This document shows positions 29,718-37,843 of a DNA stretch of 64,000 bases, piece by piece. The number at the start of each line of letters is the position of its first letter. Position 1 is the first letter of the stretch. The translations under genes and the position numbers were made by a program. This stretch comes from an uncultured Rhodospirillales bacterium (GTDB lineage Bacteria > Pseudomonadota > Alphaproteobacteria > Acetobacterales > Acetobacteraceae). The DNA is taken from the NCBI GenBank assembly GCA_903835235.1, contig CAILMF010000059.1, positions 1 through 64,000 on the forward strand, written 5' to 3'. Below the pieces are notes generated by a model. It was not told where the DNA came from. It saw nothing but the letters and a program-made list of their open reading frames with translations, and did no database searches.

Positions 29718-30347
29718 TCAGGCCTGGCGGGCGATCCGCCGGCCGACCAGCACGGCGCCCGCGGCCAGGCCCAATGCCGGCACCAGCAGCGCGTTGCTGC
29801 CGGCCTGCATCTCCACCACCGCGCCCAGCAGCGCGCCGCAGACCACGCCGACCCAGGCGCAGAAATGCGGCAGCCAGGTGCCCGGCGGCAGCTCCCCAGC
29901 CAGGCCGCCGACCAGGAACTGCATGGACCGCACCAGCGTGCCGGTCAGGAAGGTGATGCCGCCGGCCGCCGGCAGCGCCGTGTTGACCATGCCCATGGCC
30001 GGCACCAGGGCGAACAGCGCCGGCGGGACCAAACCCTCGAACGGCAGCGCGGCGCCGAGCGCGAACAGCCCGGCGACGGTGGTCAGCACCGCCGGAATGC
30101 GCCAGCGCTTGGCCTTCAGCCCGATCATCGCGCCCGCCAGCGCCCCCAGCGCGAACAGGCCCACCAGCCCGGCCAGCGCCCCGGCCCGCGCCCATTCGCC
30201 GCCCGCCAGGGCCACGCCCAGCAGGGTGCTGTTTCCGGTGATGATGCCGATGAACATCTCATCCAGGCGCAACCATCCTATCGCATCCACGCACCCTGCC
30301 ATGGCCACCAGCGGCACCGCCGCCCACAACTGCTGTTCAGGCTTCAC
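29718..30347 (-). CDS. DUF1275 (YoaK-type) membrane protein
   Basis: 209 residues with about six hydrophobic segments. The N-terminal AGCVDAIGWLRL and ITGNSTLLGVALAGG are the family signature. The role is unknown; the family is found in many bacteria as an inner-membrane protein. GTG 30347 is preferred because GGGAG lies six bases upstream; TTG 30353 directly abuts that site. Divergent from the DctP gene, with a 76-bp gap holding both promoters. Confidence 0.85.
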   Translation of the reverse strand: MKPEQQLWAAVPLVAMAGCVDAIGWLRLDEMFIGIITGNSTLLGVALAGGEWARAGALAGLVGLFALGALAGAMIGLKAKRWRIPAVLTTVAGLFALGAALPFEGLVPPALFALVPAMGMVNTALPAAGGITFLTGTLVRSMQFLVGGLAGELPPGTWLPHFCAWVGVVCGALLGAVVEMQAGSNALLVPALGLAAGAVLVGRRIARQA

Positions 30348-30423
30348 AACCAACTCCCAAAGACTTTCCGGCGAACCGGCACTGGACTACATCGACCCGG
30401 CTTGATCCGGAGGATTGCCGCAC

Positions 30424-31515
30424 ATGACCATTGCGCACCGTCGTGCCCTGCTGGGCGCCGCCGCTGCCACGCCAGCCCTGGCGCTGCCTGCCCTTGCACA
30501 ATCCACGCCGGAAGTGAACTGGCGGGTCTCCTCCTGCTTCCCGCGCAACCTGGATGTGCTGTTCGGCACCGGCGACGCCATCGCCAAGCGGGTGGCGCAG
30601 CTGACGGATAACCGCTTCCGCATCCGCTTCTTCCCCGCCGGCGAGGTCGTGCCCGGGCCGCAGGTGCTGGACGCGGTGCAGAGTGGCTCGCTGGAGGGTG
30701 GCCACGGGCCGCTCTACTACTTCGGCGGCAAGGATCCGGCGCTGAACATGTTCACCGCCATGCCCTTCGGCCTGAATGCCAGGCAGAACCTGGCCTGGAT
30801 GCAGCATGGCGGCGGCAATGCGCTCTGCGCCGAGGTGTTGGACGGCTTCAATGCCGTGGCCTTCCCGGCCGGCAATACCGGCGCGCAGATGGGCGGCTGG
30901 TTCCGCAACGAGGTCAAGTCGCTGGACGACCTGAAGGGGCTGAAGTTCCGCACCGCCGGCCTGAATGGCCAGCTGTTCAACCGCCTCGGCGCCGTGGCTC
31001 AGGCGACCCCGCCGGCCGATATCTACCCCAGCCTGGAGCGCGGCAGCCTGGATGCGGTGGAGTTCGTCGGCCCGCATGACGATGAGAAGCTCGGTTTCGT
31101 GCGCGTCGCCAAATACTACTACTTCCCGGGCTTCTGGGAGGCCGGCGCCCACCTGCACTTCATGGCCAACAAGGAGGCCTATGCGAAGCTGCCGGAGCTG
31201 TTCAAGCACGCGCTGGATGCCGCCTGCGGCGAGGCGAATGCCGATATGCTGAGCAAGTACGACCACCTGAACCCGCAGGCGCTGCGCCGCCTGGTCGCCG
31301 CCGGCGCCCTGCTGCGCCCCTGGCCGCGCGACATCCTGCTGGCCGCCTGGCGCGAGGCGCATGCGATGTTCGACCAGATCGGCAGCCAGAACGAGCGCTT
31401 CAAGCGCATCTATGCGGGTTACCGCGCCTATCGCGACGAGGAATACCAGTGGTTCCGCATCGCGGAATCGAGCTTCGACAACTTCGCCTTCCCCGCCGCC
31501 GCCCAGGGGCGCTGA
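30424..31515 (+). CDS. TRAP transporter receptor (DctP family), orphan
   Basis: 363 residues. Signal with Arg pair, HRRALLGAAAATPALALPALAQ, probably Tat. The mature part has the DctP blocks FRIRFFPAGEVVPGPQVLDAV, SLDDLKGLKFRTAG with the ligand-binding Arg, PPADIYPSLERGSLDAVEFVGP, and YYYFPGFWE. The pattern matches the alpha-keto acid-binding branch. No dctQ or dctM is nearby; uppP follows four bases after the stop, so the permease must be encoded elsewhere. ATG 30424, GGAGG at about 11 bases. Confidence 0.9.
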   Translation: MTIAHRRALLGAAAATPALALPALAQSTPEVNWRVSSCFPRNLDVLFGTGDAIAKRVAQLTDNRFRIRFFPAGEVVPGPQVLDAVQSGSLEGGHGPLYYFGGKDPALNMFTAMPFGLNARQNLAWMQHGGGNALCAEVLDGFNAVAFPAGNTGAQMGGWFRNEVKSLDDLKGLKFRTAGLNGQLFNRLGAVAQATPPADIYPSLERGSLDAVEFVGPHDDEKLGFVRVAKYYYFPGFWEAGAHLHFMANKEAYAKLPELFKHALDAACGEANADMLSKYDHLNPQALRRLVAAGALLRPWPRDILLAAWREAHAMFDQIGSQNERFKRIYAGYRAYRDEEYQWFRIAESSFDNFAFPAAAQGR

Positions 31516-31518
31516 GGC

Positions 31519-32313
31519 GTGGAATACCTTGCCGCGCTGCTGCTGGGGGTGATCGAGGGGCTGACGGAATTCCTGCCGATTTCCTCGACCGGCCACCTGA
31601 TCCTGCTGGGCGACCTGATCGGCTTCCAGGGACCGCCCGGCAAGGTGTTCGAAATCTCCATCCAGCTGGGCGCGATCCTGGCCGTGGTGATCATCTATTG
31701 GCGCAAGCTGCTGGACTTGGCGCTGCATTGCTGGCGCCCGGGGCTGCAGCGCTTCTATGTGGTCAACCTGGCGCTGGCTTTCCTGCCGGCGATGGTGCTG
31801 GGCGCCACGCTGCACAAGACCATCACGGAGGTGTTGTTCAGCCCCTGGGTGGTCAGCGTGGCGCTGATCCTGGGTGGCATTGCCATCATTCTGATCGAGC
31901 GGGAACGGCCGCCGCCGACCATCCATTCGGTGCCGGAGATCGGGCCGCTGGCGGCGCTGCTGATCGGCTTCGGCCAGGCCTTGGCCATGATCCCCGGCAC
32001 TTCGCGCTCGGGCGCCACCATCATCACCGCGCTGCTGGTGGGGGTGGACCGCAAGGCGGCGGCGGAGTTCAGCTTCATCCTGGCCATCCCGACCATGCTG
32101 GCGGCCACCGCCTACAGCCTGTTCAAGGCGCGGGCGGAGCTTTCGGCCGATGGCGCCGGGCTGATCGCGGTCGGCTTCGCCGCGGCCTTCCTGGTGGCCT
32201 TCCTGGTGGTGCGCTGGCTCATCGGCGTGGTCGGGCGGATCGGCTTTGCGCCCTTCGGCTGGTACCGGATCGTGCTGGGCGTGGTGATGCTGGCCTGGCT
32301 TTCGCTGCGTTAG
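31519..32313 (+). CDS. uppP: Undecaprenyl-diphosphatase
   Basis: 264 residues, polytopic (about eight helices). It dephosphorylates C55 undecaprenyl diphosphate for peptidoglycan recycling and confers bacitracin tolerance. The active-site motifs are GVIEGLTEFLPISSTGHLIL at the N-terminus and MIPGTSRSGATI near residue 160. GTG 31519 lies three bases after the DctP stop, so the two share a transcript; the pairing looks accidental rather than functional. Full length for the family. Confidence 0.95.
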   Translation: MEYLAALLLGVIEGLTEFLPISSTGHLILLGDLIGFQGPPGKVFEISIQLGAILAVVIIYWRKLLDLALHCWRPGLQRFYVVNLALAFLPAMVLGATLHKTITEVLFSPWVVSVALILGGIAIILIERERPPPTIHSVPEIGPLAALLIGFGQALAMIPGTSRSGATIITALLVGVDRKAAAEFSFILAIPTMLAATAYSLFKARAELSADGAGLIAVGFAAAFLVAFLVVRWLIGVVGRIGFAPFGWYRIVLGVVMLAWLSLR

Positions 32314-32414
32314 GCCGGTTGTTGTGGTGCCGCCCGGGCCGACCAGGCGCTAAACACTTGCTTCGGACGGCCGGGCTGAGCATGGTCCGGCCAGAGCCTG
32401 CCGGATTCGCCACC

Positions 32415-32726
32415 ATGCCCCGTCCCCTGCTTGTCGCCGCCCTGCTGCTGCTTGCCGCCCCTGCCATGGCGCAGAATTGGCCGACCGAGACCGGCGTGCG
32501 CGGCGATGCGATCGGCGGCGCCTTCAACAGCTTCGACCGGCTGGGCAGCTACCCGCAGCCGCCGAGCATCGGCGATGAGCGGCGGGAAAGCATCACCGGC
32601 TGGCTGGGCGGGGTGCAGAGCTGGGTGGAGGAGCGCGGCGACATGATCGGCGACCGCCAGCCGCAATCCACCGGCTACTACCAGCTGCGCCGCGGCTGGG
32701 AGCGGGAATGGAGCCTGGGCCGCTAG
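32415..32726 (+). CDS. Small secreted protein of unknown function
   Basis: 103 residues with signal peptide MPRPLLVAALLLLAAPAMA cut before QNWP. The mature part is hydrophilic with GGAFNSFDRLGSYPQPPS and a Trp-rich tail (WLGGVQSWVEERGD, YYQLRRGWEREW). No family recognised. The stop codon TAG (32724-32726) is also part of the CTAG that begins the MITE, so the element was inserted at, and preserves, the end of this gene. ATG 32415 begins the signal; ATG 32382 is possible. Confidence 0.72.
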   Translation: MPRPLLVAALLLLAAPAMAQNWPTETGVRGDAIGGAFNSFDRLGSYPQPPSIGDERRESITGWLGGVQSWVEERGDMIGDRQPQSTGYYQLRRGWEREWSLGR

Positions 32727-32844
32727 TGTCCTGCCCGCGAAGTTCGTCCGATCTCGGGCGAACGCAGCGGATAAGCAGGCCACTGTAAATTAAGGCTAGT
32801 GTCCTGACTCCGGAGTCCACTGGACTTCGGAATCAGGACACTAG
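32723..32844 (+). mobile_element. 122-bp MITE, copy 1
   Basis: Non-coding element with 11-bp terminal inverted repeats CTAGTGTCCTG and CAGGACACTAG. The TIR sequence recurs internally at 32796, so the right-hand 49 bp form a long hairpin of their own. An internal GTTCGTCCGA/TCGGGCGAAC dyad is in the left part. The inverted copy at 62489-62610 differs at two positions. CTAG ends fit insertion by an IS630-type transposase, not present here. Confidence 0.85.
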
Positions 32845-32957
32845 AGCAATATCCGTTCTGATGGAATCATCAGAACGGATTTCTTGCTCTACAAAATACT
32901 GAAACTACAGCACGAAATCCGCTCACACTGATTCAGTGTGAGCGGATAGTGCTGTAG
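32842..32957. repeat. Paired-hairpin repeat, copy C, abutting the MITE
   Basis: Hairpin 1 (32843-32890) is identical to copy A. Hairpin 2 (32905-32957) has the same ends but changed inner bases: CACACTGA pairs with TCAGTGTG, where copy A has CACGCTGA/TCAGCGTG, a compensated change. A GAA/A mismatch is present. Its first bases, TAG, are shared with the MITE's right end. The following 32958-33119 shows nothing clear. Confidence 0.85.
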
Positions 32958-33119
32958 AGTGTGATCGTCGCAGGCGCCTCAGTCATCCAGGGGGCCGTGG
33001 CGGCTGCTCGCCCCCGCCTTTCCTGACTTTCATCATGTTCCTTCTGTGCGTTGGCGGTTGCGCGTGCCAGTGCTGGCGGTGGACACCCACGCGGGTGCCT
33101 AGCCTTGAAGGAATGAACC

Positions 33120-33524
33120 ATGTCGCTTCGCGCCCTTGCGCTGACCCTCCCCGCCCTGGCCCTGCTGGCCGGCTGCGCCACGCCTGAGGAACCCGTGGTG
33201 GTGCAGGCCGCGCCGGCCCCCGCCGTTGTTGCCCCGCCGCCGGCGGCGCCCACCAGCTTCGACGGCCGCTACATGGGCCATATGACCCGGGCGCCTGGCG
33301 CCGCCGCCAGCTGCCGCCCGCGTTCGCTGCCGGCGCATGCCACGGTGCAGGCTGGCCAGGTCAGCTTGACCTTGGGCCGCACCGCGCCGTTGGTCGGCAC
33401 GTTGGACGCGCAGGGCAATGCCAGCCTGACCGGCGTGACCTTGAAGGCGAGCGCCACGGCCCTGACCGGCCAGGCCCTGCGCGGTGAGTGCCGCTACACG
33501 CTGACGCTGCGCAAGCGCCGCTGA
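33120..33524 (+). CDS. Small lipoprotein, paralogue 1
   Basis: 134 residues. Signal with lipobox LALLAGC, so Cys 21 would be lipid-modified. A Pro/Ala/Val linker precedes a roughly 85-residue domain, SFDGRYMGHMTRAPG to the Lys/Arg end LRKRR. The domain has one Cys near its start (SCRPRSLPAHATV) and one near its end (GECRYTLTL), which could pair. It shares its domain plan with the next gene. Function unknown; probably outer-membrane or periplasm-anchored. Confidence 0.8.
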   Translation: MSLRALALTLPALALLAGCATPEEPVVVQAAPAPAVVAPPPAAPTSFDGRYMGHMTRAPGAAASCRPRSLPAHATVQAGQVSLTLGRTAPLVGTLDAQGNASLTGVTLKASATALTGQALRGECRYTLTLRKRR

Positions 33525-33651
33525 AGCAGGCTCGGGCGGCGGGGGCGGGTGGCGCATGGCCGCCGCCCGCCCCCGCTTTCGTCGCGGGACCGGCAACCAG
33601 AACCGCAACGGCGCGTTGCAGGGCCGCCCCGCGAAACGAAGGAGCCTGTCC

Positions 33652-34110
33652 ATGCCGCGCCATCCCCTGATCCTGGCCCTGCCAGCCCTTGTGCTGTTGT
33701 CCGGCTGCTCCACCGTGGAGGGCTGGTTCGGCCATGCGCCGCCTCCGCCCCGGCCGCAGCCGGTCGTGGCGCCCCCCGCCCCGCCGCCGCCGCCCGCGAC
33801 CCAGCTGAACCTGGCGCCGGCCGGGCTGGATGGCCGCTATACCGGCAGCCTGCGGCTGTCCCGCGACGCCGCCCGCACCTGCCGCCCCGCCAGCATTCCA
33901 GCCAGCGCCACCGTGGCGAATGGCCAGGTGGCGATGAATCTCGGCCGCTACGGCAGCGCCGAGGGCACCATCGGGTCCGACGCCGGGGCCAACCTGACCG
34001 GCACCGAGCTGGCCGGGCAGGCGAACTTCAGCGCCAGCCGGCTGCGCGGCCAGGTGCAGCGCGGCACCTGCCCCTACGATATCCGGCTGATGAAGCGCGC
34101 CGCGCGCTGA
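33652..34110 (+). CDS. Small lipoprotein, paralogue 2
   Basis: 152 residues, lipobox LVLLSGC, a longer Pro-rich linker, then the same domain as its upstream neighbour: LDGRYTGSLRLSRDAA, TCRPASIPASATVANGQV, LGRYGSAEGTIG, LTGTELAGQANFSA, LRGQVQRGTCPYDIRLMKR. The two Cys and the DGRYxG, CRPxSxPAxATV, LTG and LRG blocks are kept. ATG 33652 with AGGAG upstream. A tandem duplication is the simplest origin. Followed by a terminator. Function unknown. Confidence 0.8.
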   Translation: MPRHPLILALPALVLLSGCSTVEGWFGHAPPPPRPQPVVAPPAPPPPPATQLNLAPAGLDGRYTGSLRLSRDAARTCRPASIPASATVANGQVAMNLGRYGSAEGTIGSDAGANLTGTELAGQANFSASRLRGQVQRGTCPYDIRLMKRAAR

Positions 34111-34115
34111 TACGA

Positions 34116-34146
34116 AAAACCCCTGCCGGGCGATGCCTGGCAGGGG
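34116..34146 (-). terminator. Intrinsic terminator of scoAB
   Basis: An 8-bp stem cccctgcc (34120-34127) with 34139-34146. On the minus strand it is followed by TTTTT, giving a proper Rho-independent terminator for scoB; it also closes the plus-strand lipoprotein gene. Confidence 0.75.
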
Positions 34147-34173
34147 CTGCGGCGGCCGGGCCGATGGGCCGCT

Positions 34174-34821
34174 TCAGTTCTTCAGGGCGACGGTGAACTC
34201 GGCCTCGGTCTTGGCCTTCACCTCGTCCAGCGTCACGCCGTCGGCCAGCTCGATCAGGCGGACATTGGTCTCGCCGCGGCGGGCCAGCTCGAACACCGCC
34301 AGCTCGGTCACCACCATGTCCACCACGCGCTTGCCGGTCAGCGGCAGGGCGCATTCCTTCAGCAGCTTCGGCTTGCCGCCGGCGGTGTGCTCCATCAGCA
34401 CGATCACGCGCTTGACGCCGGCCACCAGGTCCATGGCGCCGCCCATGCCCTTGACCATCTTGCCCGGGATCATCCAGTTCGCCAGGTCGCCATTGGCCGC
34501 CACCTGCAGCGCGCCGAGGATCGACAGGTCGATATGCCCGCCGCGGATCATCGCGAAGCTGTCGGCACTGCTGAAATAGCTGCTGGTCGGCAGCGCCGTG
34601 ATGGTCTGCTTGCCGGCATTGATCAGGTCCGGGTCCTCGCTGCCCTCATACGGGAAGGGGCCGAGGCCGAGCATGCCGTTTTCCGACTGCAACTGCACGT
34701 TGATGCCGGGCGGTACGTGGTTGGCCACCAGCGTCGGAATGCCGATGCCGAGATTCACGTAGAAGCCGTCCTGCAGCTCAAGCGCGGCGCGATGCGCCAT
34801 CTGGTCGCGGTTCCAGGCCAT
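34174..34821 (-). CDS. scoB: 3-oxoacid CoA-transferase subunit B
   Basis: 215 residues, beta subunit of succinyl-CoA:3-ketoacid CoA-transferase, moving CoA from succinyl-CoA to acetoacetate or a similar 3-oxoacid. [15 protein letters not shown] and the catalytic Glu in [13 protein letters not shown] near residue 47 are present, with [14 protein letters not shown] and [14 protein letters not shown]. Second gene of the pair, 70 bp after scoA. An atoA/pcaJ-type specificity cannot be excluded. Confidence 0.93.
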   Translation of the reverse strand: MAWNRDQMAHRAALELQDGFYVNLGIGIPTLVANHVPPGINVQLQSENGMLGLGPFPYEGSEDPDLINAGKQTITALPTSSYFSSADSFAMIRGGHIDLSILGALQVAANGDLANWMIPGKMVKGMGGAMDLVAGVKRVIVLMEHTAGGKPKLLKECALPLTGKRVVDMVVTELAVFELARRGETNVRLIELADGVTLDEVKAKTEAEFTVALKN

Positions 34822-34891
34822 GGTTTTTCGCTCCTGATGTGTTGGACGTGCGATTCAGGCTTTTCGGCGAATCGCCTCAAGCCATCGCACG

Positions 34892-35605
34892 TCAGGCCTG
34901 CTCAAGCTTGCGGACGGTCCGCTGTTCGATGCGCTTCTCGAAGCCCACCGGGCACTGGAGGATGCGCTGCACATAGATGCCCGGCGTGATGATGTGGTCG
35001 CCATCGACCTCCCCGGCCGGCACCAGGTGTTCCACCTGGGCGACCGTGATCTTCGCCGCCGTCGCCATCATCGGGTTGAAGTTCCGCGCGGTCTTCCGAT
35101 AAACGAGGTTGCCCTCGGTATCGCCCATCCAGGCATGCACCAGCGCCAGGTCGGCGACGATGCCGCGTTCCATGATGTAGGTCTCGCCGTCGAACTCCAT
35201 GGTCGGCTTGCCCTCGGCCACCGCGGTGCCGACGCCGGTCTTGGTGTAGAAGGCCGGGATTCCGGCGCCGCCGGCGCGGATGCGTTCGGCCAGCGTGCCC
35301 TGGGGGTTGAACTCGATCTCCAGCTCACCGGCCAGGAATTGGCGGGCGAACTCGGCATTCTCCCCGACATAGGAGGAGATCATCTTCTTCACCTGCCGGG
35401 TCTTCAGCAGCAGGCCAAGCCCGCCATCATCCACGCCTGCATTGTTGGAGACGAAGGTGAGGTTCTTCACGCCGCTGTCGCGGATCGCCTCGATCAGCAG
35501 GGACGGGATGCCGCTGAGGCCGAAGCCCCCGGCATGGATCATCATGCCGTCGCGCAACAAGTCGGCCAGGGCAGCCCTGGCGTCCGGGTAAACCTTCGAC
35601 ATCAT
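34892..35605 (-). CDS. scoA: 3-oxoacid CoA-transferase subunit A
   Basis: 237 residues, alpha subunit. GGFGLSGIPSLLIEAIRD near residue 30 is the CoA-site glycine loop; SNNAGVDDGGLGLLL, YVGENAEF, ELEIEFNPQGTLAERIRAGG and AFYTKTGVGT are family blocks. Start ATG 35605 or the adjacent 35602, with AAAGG upstream; the frame's further 5' extension is unlikely. It works with scoB in ketone-body or 3-oxoacid use. Diverges from the tRNA. Confidence 0.93.
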   Translation of the reverse strand: MMSKVYPDARAALADLLRDGMMIHAGGFGLSGIPSLLIEAIRDSGVKNLTFVSNNAGVDDGGLGLLLKTRQVKKMISSYVGENAEFARQFLAGELEIEFNPQGTLAERIRAGGAGIPAFYTKTGVGTAVAEGKPTMEFDGETYIMERGIVADLALVHAWMGDTEGNLVYRKTARNFNPMMATAAKITVAQVEHLVPAGEVDGDHIITPGIYVQRILQCPVGFEKRIEQRTVRKLEQA

Positions 35606-35673
35606 CGGGGACCTTTGCAATCCGGCCGCAACCTAATCGCGTCAGCGGCCGGAAGAAAGCCGTCCAAAGGGGG

Positions 35674-35701
35674 TTGCCGTGCCCGCAGCGCAGGGTTATA
35701 T
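35674..35701 (+). promoter_or_regulatory. Promoter of tRNA-Ala
   Basis: TTGCCG (35674-35679), 16-base spacer, TTATAT (35696-35701), 42 bp before the tRNA. The same -10 hexamer and spacing occur at ahcY. Confidence 0.5.
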
Positions 35702-35743
35702 CGCGCGCCCCGGCAACGGGGTCCCAATACCGCCTACCATTGC

Positions 35744-35819
<76 letters not shown>

Positions 35820-35824
35820 GTTTG

Positions 35825-35855
35825 AAGGGCCCGGCTGCAAAGCCGGGCCCTTTCC
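35825..35855 (+). terminator. Intrinsic terminator of tRNA-Ala
   Basis: 12-bp stem aagggcccggct (35825-35836) with agccgggccctt (35841-35852), loop gcaa, ending TTTCC. It also faces the convergent Bug gene. Confidence 0.8.
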
Positions 35856-35879
35856 AATTCGGCACCAGGCCAGCGCGGC

Positions 35880-36839
35880 TCAGCCGTGCTTCACTCCGGC
35901 AGCGCGCAGGATAGGGCCCCAGCGGTCATGTTCGGCGCGCAGGAAGGCGGCGAGGTCGGCAGGGCCGCCGGGGAAGGGCTCGACGCCGGCTTCGGCGAAG
36001 CGGCGCAGCACGGCGGGGTCCTGGCGCGCGGCCGCAGCCGCGGCGGCCAGGCGCTGCACCACCGCATCCGGCGTGCCGCGCGGCGCATACAGCGCCTGCC
36101 AGGATGAGGCGGCGAAGCCGGGGAAGCCGCTTTCGGCCAGGGTCGGCAGCGCCGGCAGCATGGCGGAACGGCGTGGCGTGGTGACCGCCAGCAGCCGCAC
36201 GCGGCCCTCGGCGCCCATCGGTGCCAACAGGGTCTGGCTGTCGATCATCAGGTCGGCGCGGCCGGCCACCAGGTCCGTGACCGCCTGCGGCGTGCCGCGA
36301 TAGGGCACCACGGTGAAGTCCACCCCCGCCATGGTCTTCAGCAACTCCCCGGCCAGGTGGCTGGCGGCGCCCAGGCCGGTGGTGGCGAAGTTGGCGTCGC
36401 CGCGGCGCTGCTTCAGCCAGGCGACCAGGCCCGCGACATCCTGCGCGGGAATGCCGGGGTTCACCGCCAGCACGAAGGGCTGGTCGCCCAGCGGTGCCAC
36501 CGGGACGAAGTCGGTGAAGATGTCGTAGCCGGCATCCGGGTACAGCGTGGGCACCACGGCCTGGCTGGCACCGGTCAGCAGCAGGGTATGGCCATCCGGC
36601 ACCGCGCGGGCCACGGCGCGGCCGCCGATGGTGTTGCCGCCGCCGGGCTGGTTCTCCACCACCAGGCTGGCGCCGAGGCTGCGGCCCATGGCCTCCGCGA
36701 TGATGCGGGCGACGACGTCGATGATGCCGCCGGCGCCGAAGGGCACCACCAGGCGGATGGGCCGGCTGGGCCAAGTTTGCGCCAAGGCGGGCGTGGCCAG
36801 GTTGGTTGCCGCAAGGGCGAGCAGGTGACGACGACGCAT
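35880..36839 (-). CDS. Bug-family (TctC-type) periplasmic substrate-binding protein
   Basis: 319 residues. The signal MRRRHLLALAATNLATPALAQ has an Arg triplet. Mature start: WPSRPIRLVVPFGAGGIIDVVARI, with ENQPGGGNTIGG, TTGLGAASHLAGE, PYRGTPQAVTDL. The aspartate-binding pocket loop reads GAGGIID rather than APGG. ATG 36839 chosen over 36869 because the signal begins there. A single-gene unit, between a tRNA and the hexuronate locus, with no permease beside it. Confidence 0.9.
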   Translation of the reverse strand: MRRRHLLALAATNLATPALAQTWPSRPIRLVVPFGAGGIIDVVARIIAEAMGRSLGASLVVENQPGGGNTIGGRAVARAVPDGHTLLLTGASQAVVPTLYPDAGYDIFTDFVPVAPLGDQPFVLAVNPGIPAQDVAGLVAWLKQRRGDANFATTGLGAASHLAGELLKTMAGVDFTVVPYRGTPQAVTDLVAGRADLMIDSQTLLAPMGAEGRVRLLAVTTPRRSAMLPALPTLAESGFPGFAASSWQALYAPRGTPDAVVQRLAAAAAAARQDPAVLRRFAEAGVEPFPGGPADLAAFLRAEHDRWGPILRAAGVKHG

Positions 36840-37000
36840 GGGCAGCACCTCGATGGAGACGGCGCCCATGTTAGAGCCCGATCGGCCCGCTGGTCATCGG
36901 CTGGTGGTGGCGCGCCGCCCGCGAGCCCCCCGTGCCAGGGCCGGCTGCCACTGGCGTAGCGTACCGCGGCTGCGGCGGTACGCGCCGCGGCAAAGCCAGC

Positions 37001-37843
37001 TCAGCGTGTTGCCGTCAGGGTCAGCGACGCACGCAGCAGCGCATCCGGTGCGACCATGGCGAGCGGGCCGAGCGCGGCGAATGCCGGGCGGTTCGGCGCA
37101 TCCGGCACATGGCTGACCGGTTCGGTGCAGAGGATGCCGCTGCCTGCGGGTGCGAAGACCTGCAGGTTACGCGCCCAGGCACCCTCGGCCCGCAGGGTCA
37201 GCATGGCATCGGGGCGGCTGATCCGCAGCAGGCCGTCCCAGCCGGTAAAGTGGGTGTCCAGCCCTTCATAGCTGGCTTCGTCGCCCTCCACGCCGCCGCT
37301 GGGTTGCGCCGCCACCGGAAGGGCGCGCGCATCCCGCGCCAGGCTGGCGGTGGCCATAAAGCTGAGCCGCGTACCGGCGGGACGCAGGAAGAAGGGATGC
37401 CAGCCGAGCCCCATAGGCACCGCCACCAGCGCCAGGTTGCGCAGGCTGAGCGCGAGCCGCAGCCCGGCGTCGCCGAGTGCCACCTCCAGCCGCGCTGTGT
37501 AATGAAAGGGCGCGCTTTCGACATGCTGCACCAGGGTGGCCGCCGATGCGCCGGCTGCCTCCACCTGCCAGGGCAGGTCGCGCGACAGGCCGTGGATGGC
37601 GGTGTTGTCCTCCACCCGGTTGACCCGCAGCTGGTATGTGGTGCCGCCGAAGGGCAGCAGCCCACCGTCCAGCCGATTGGCCCAGGGCGCCATGAGGAAG
37701 GCGCCGGCGAAGCTGGCAGTGGGGTTGGCGCCCAGGGGCAGCGGCGCCAGCAGCTGCAAACCCTGCCAGCCCAGCGCGGCGAAGGCGCCGCCCTGTTCCG
37801 GCAGCAGCCGCGCGGTCCAGCCGGCGTCGGCCAGCTCAATCAA
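37001..37843 (-). CDS. Aldose 1-epimerase family protein
   Basis: 280 residues of the galactose-mutarotase-like fold, which interconverts the anomers of sugars or sugar acids. Landmarks: MAPWANRLDGG near residue 65, NTAIHGLSRDLPW with the catalytic His near 95, GLGWHPFFLRP near 165, and the C-terminal LCTEPVSHVPDAPN, which carries the catalytic Glu. The start is TTG 37843, which overlaps the end of the uronate dehydrogenase gene by 8 bp, so the pair is translationally coupled. It likely supplies the right anomer of a hexuronate. Confidence 0.85.
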   Translation of the reverse strand: MIELADAGWTARLLPEQGGAFAALGWQGLQLLAPLPLGANPTASFAGAFLMAPWANRLDGGLLPFGGTTYQLRVNRVEDNTAIHGLSRDLPWQVEAAGASAATLVQHVESAPFHYTARLEVALGDAGLRLALSLRNLALVAVPMGLGWHPFFLRPAGTRLSFMATASLARDARALPVAAQPSGGVEGDEASYEGLDTHFTGWDGLLRISRPDAMLTLRAEGAWARNLQVFAPAGSGILCTEPVSHVPDAPNRPAFAALGPLAMVAPDALLRASLTLTATR

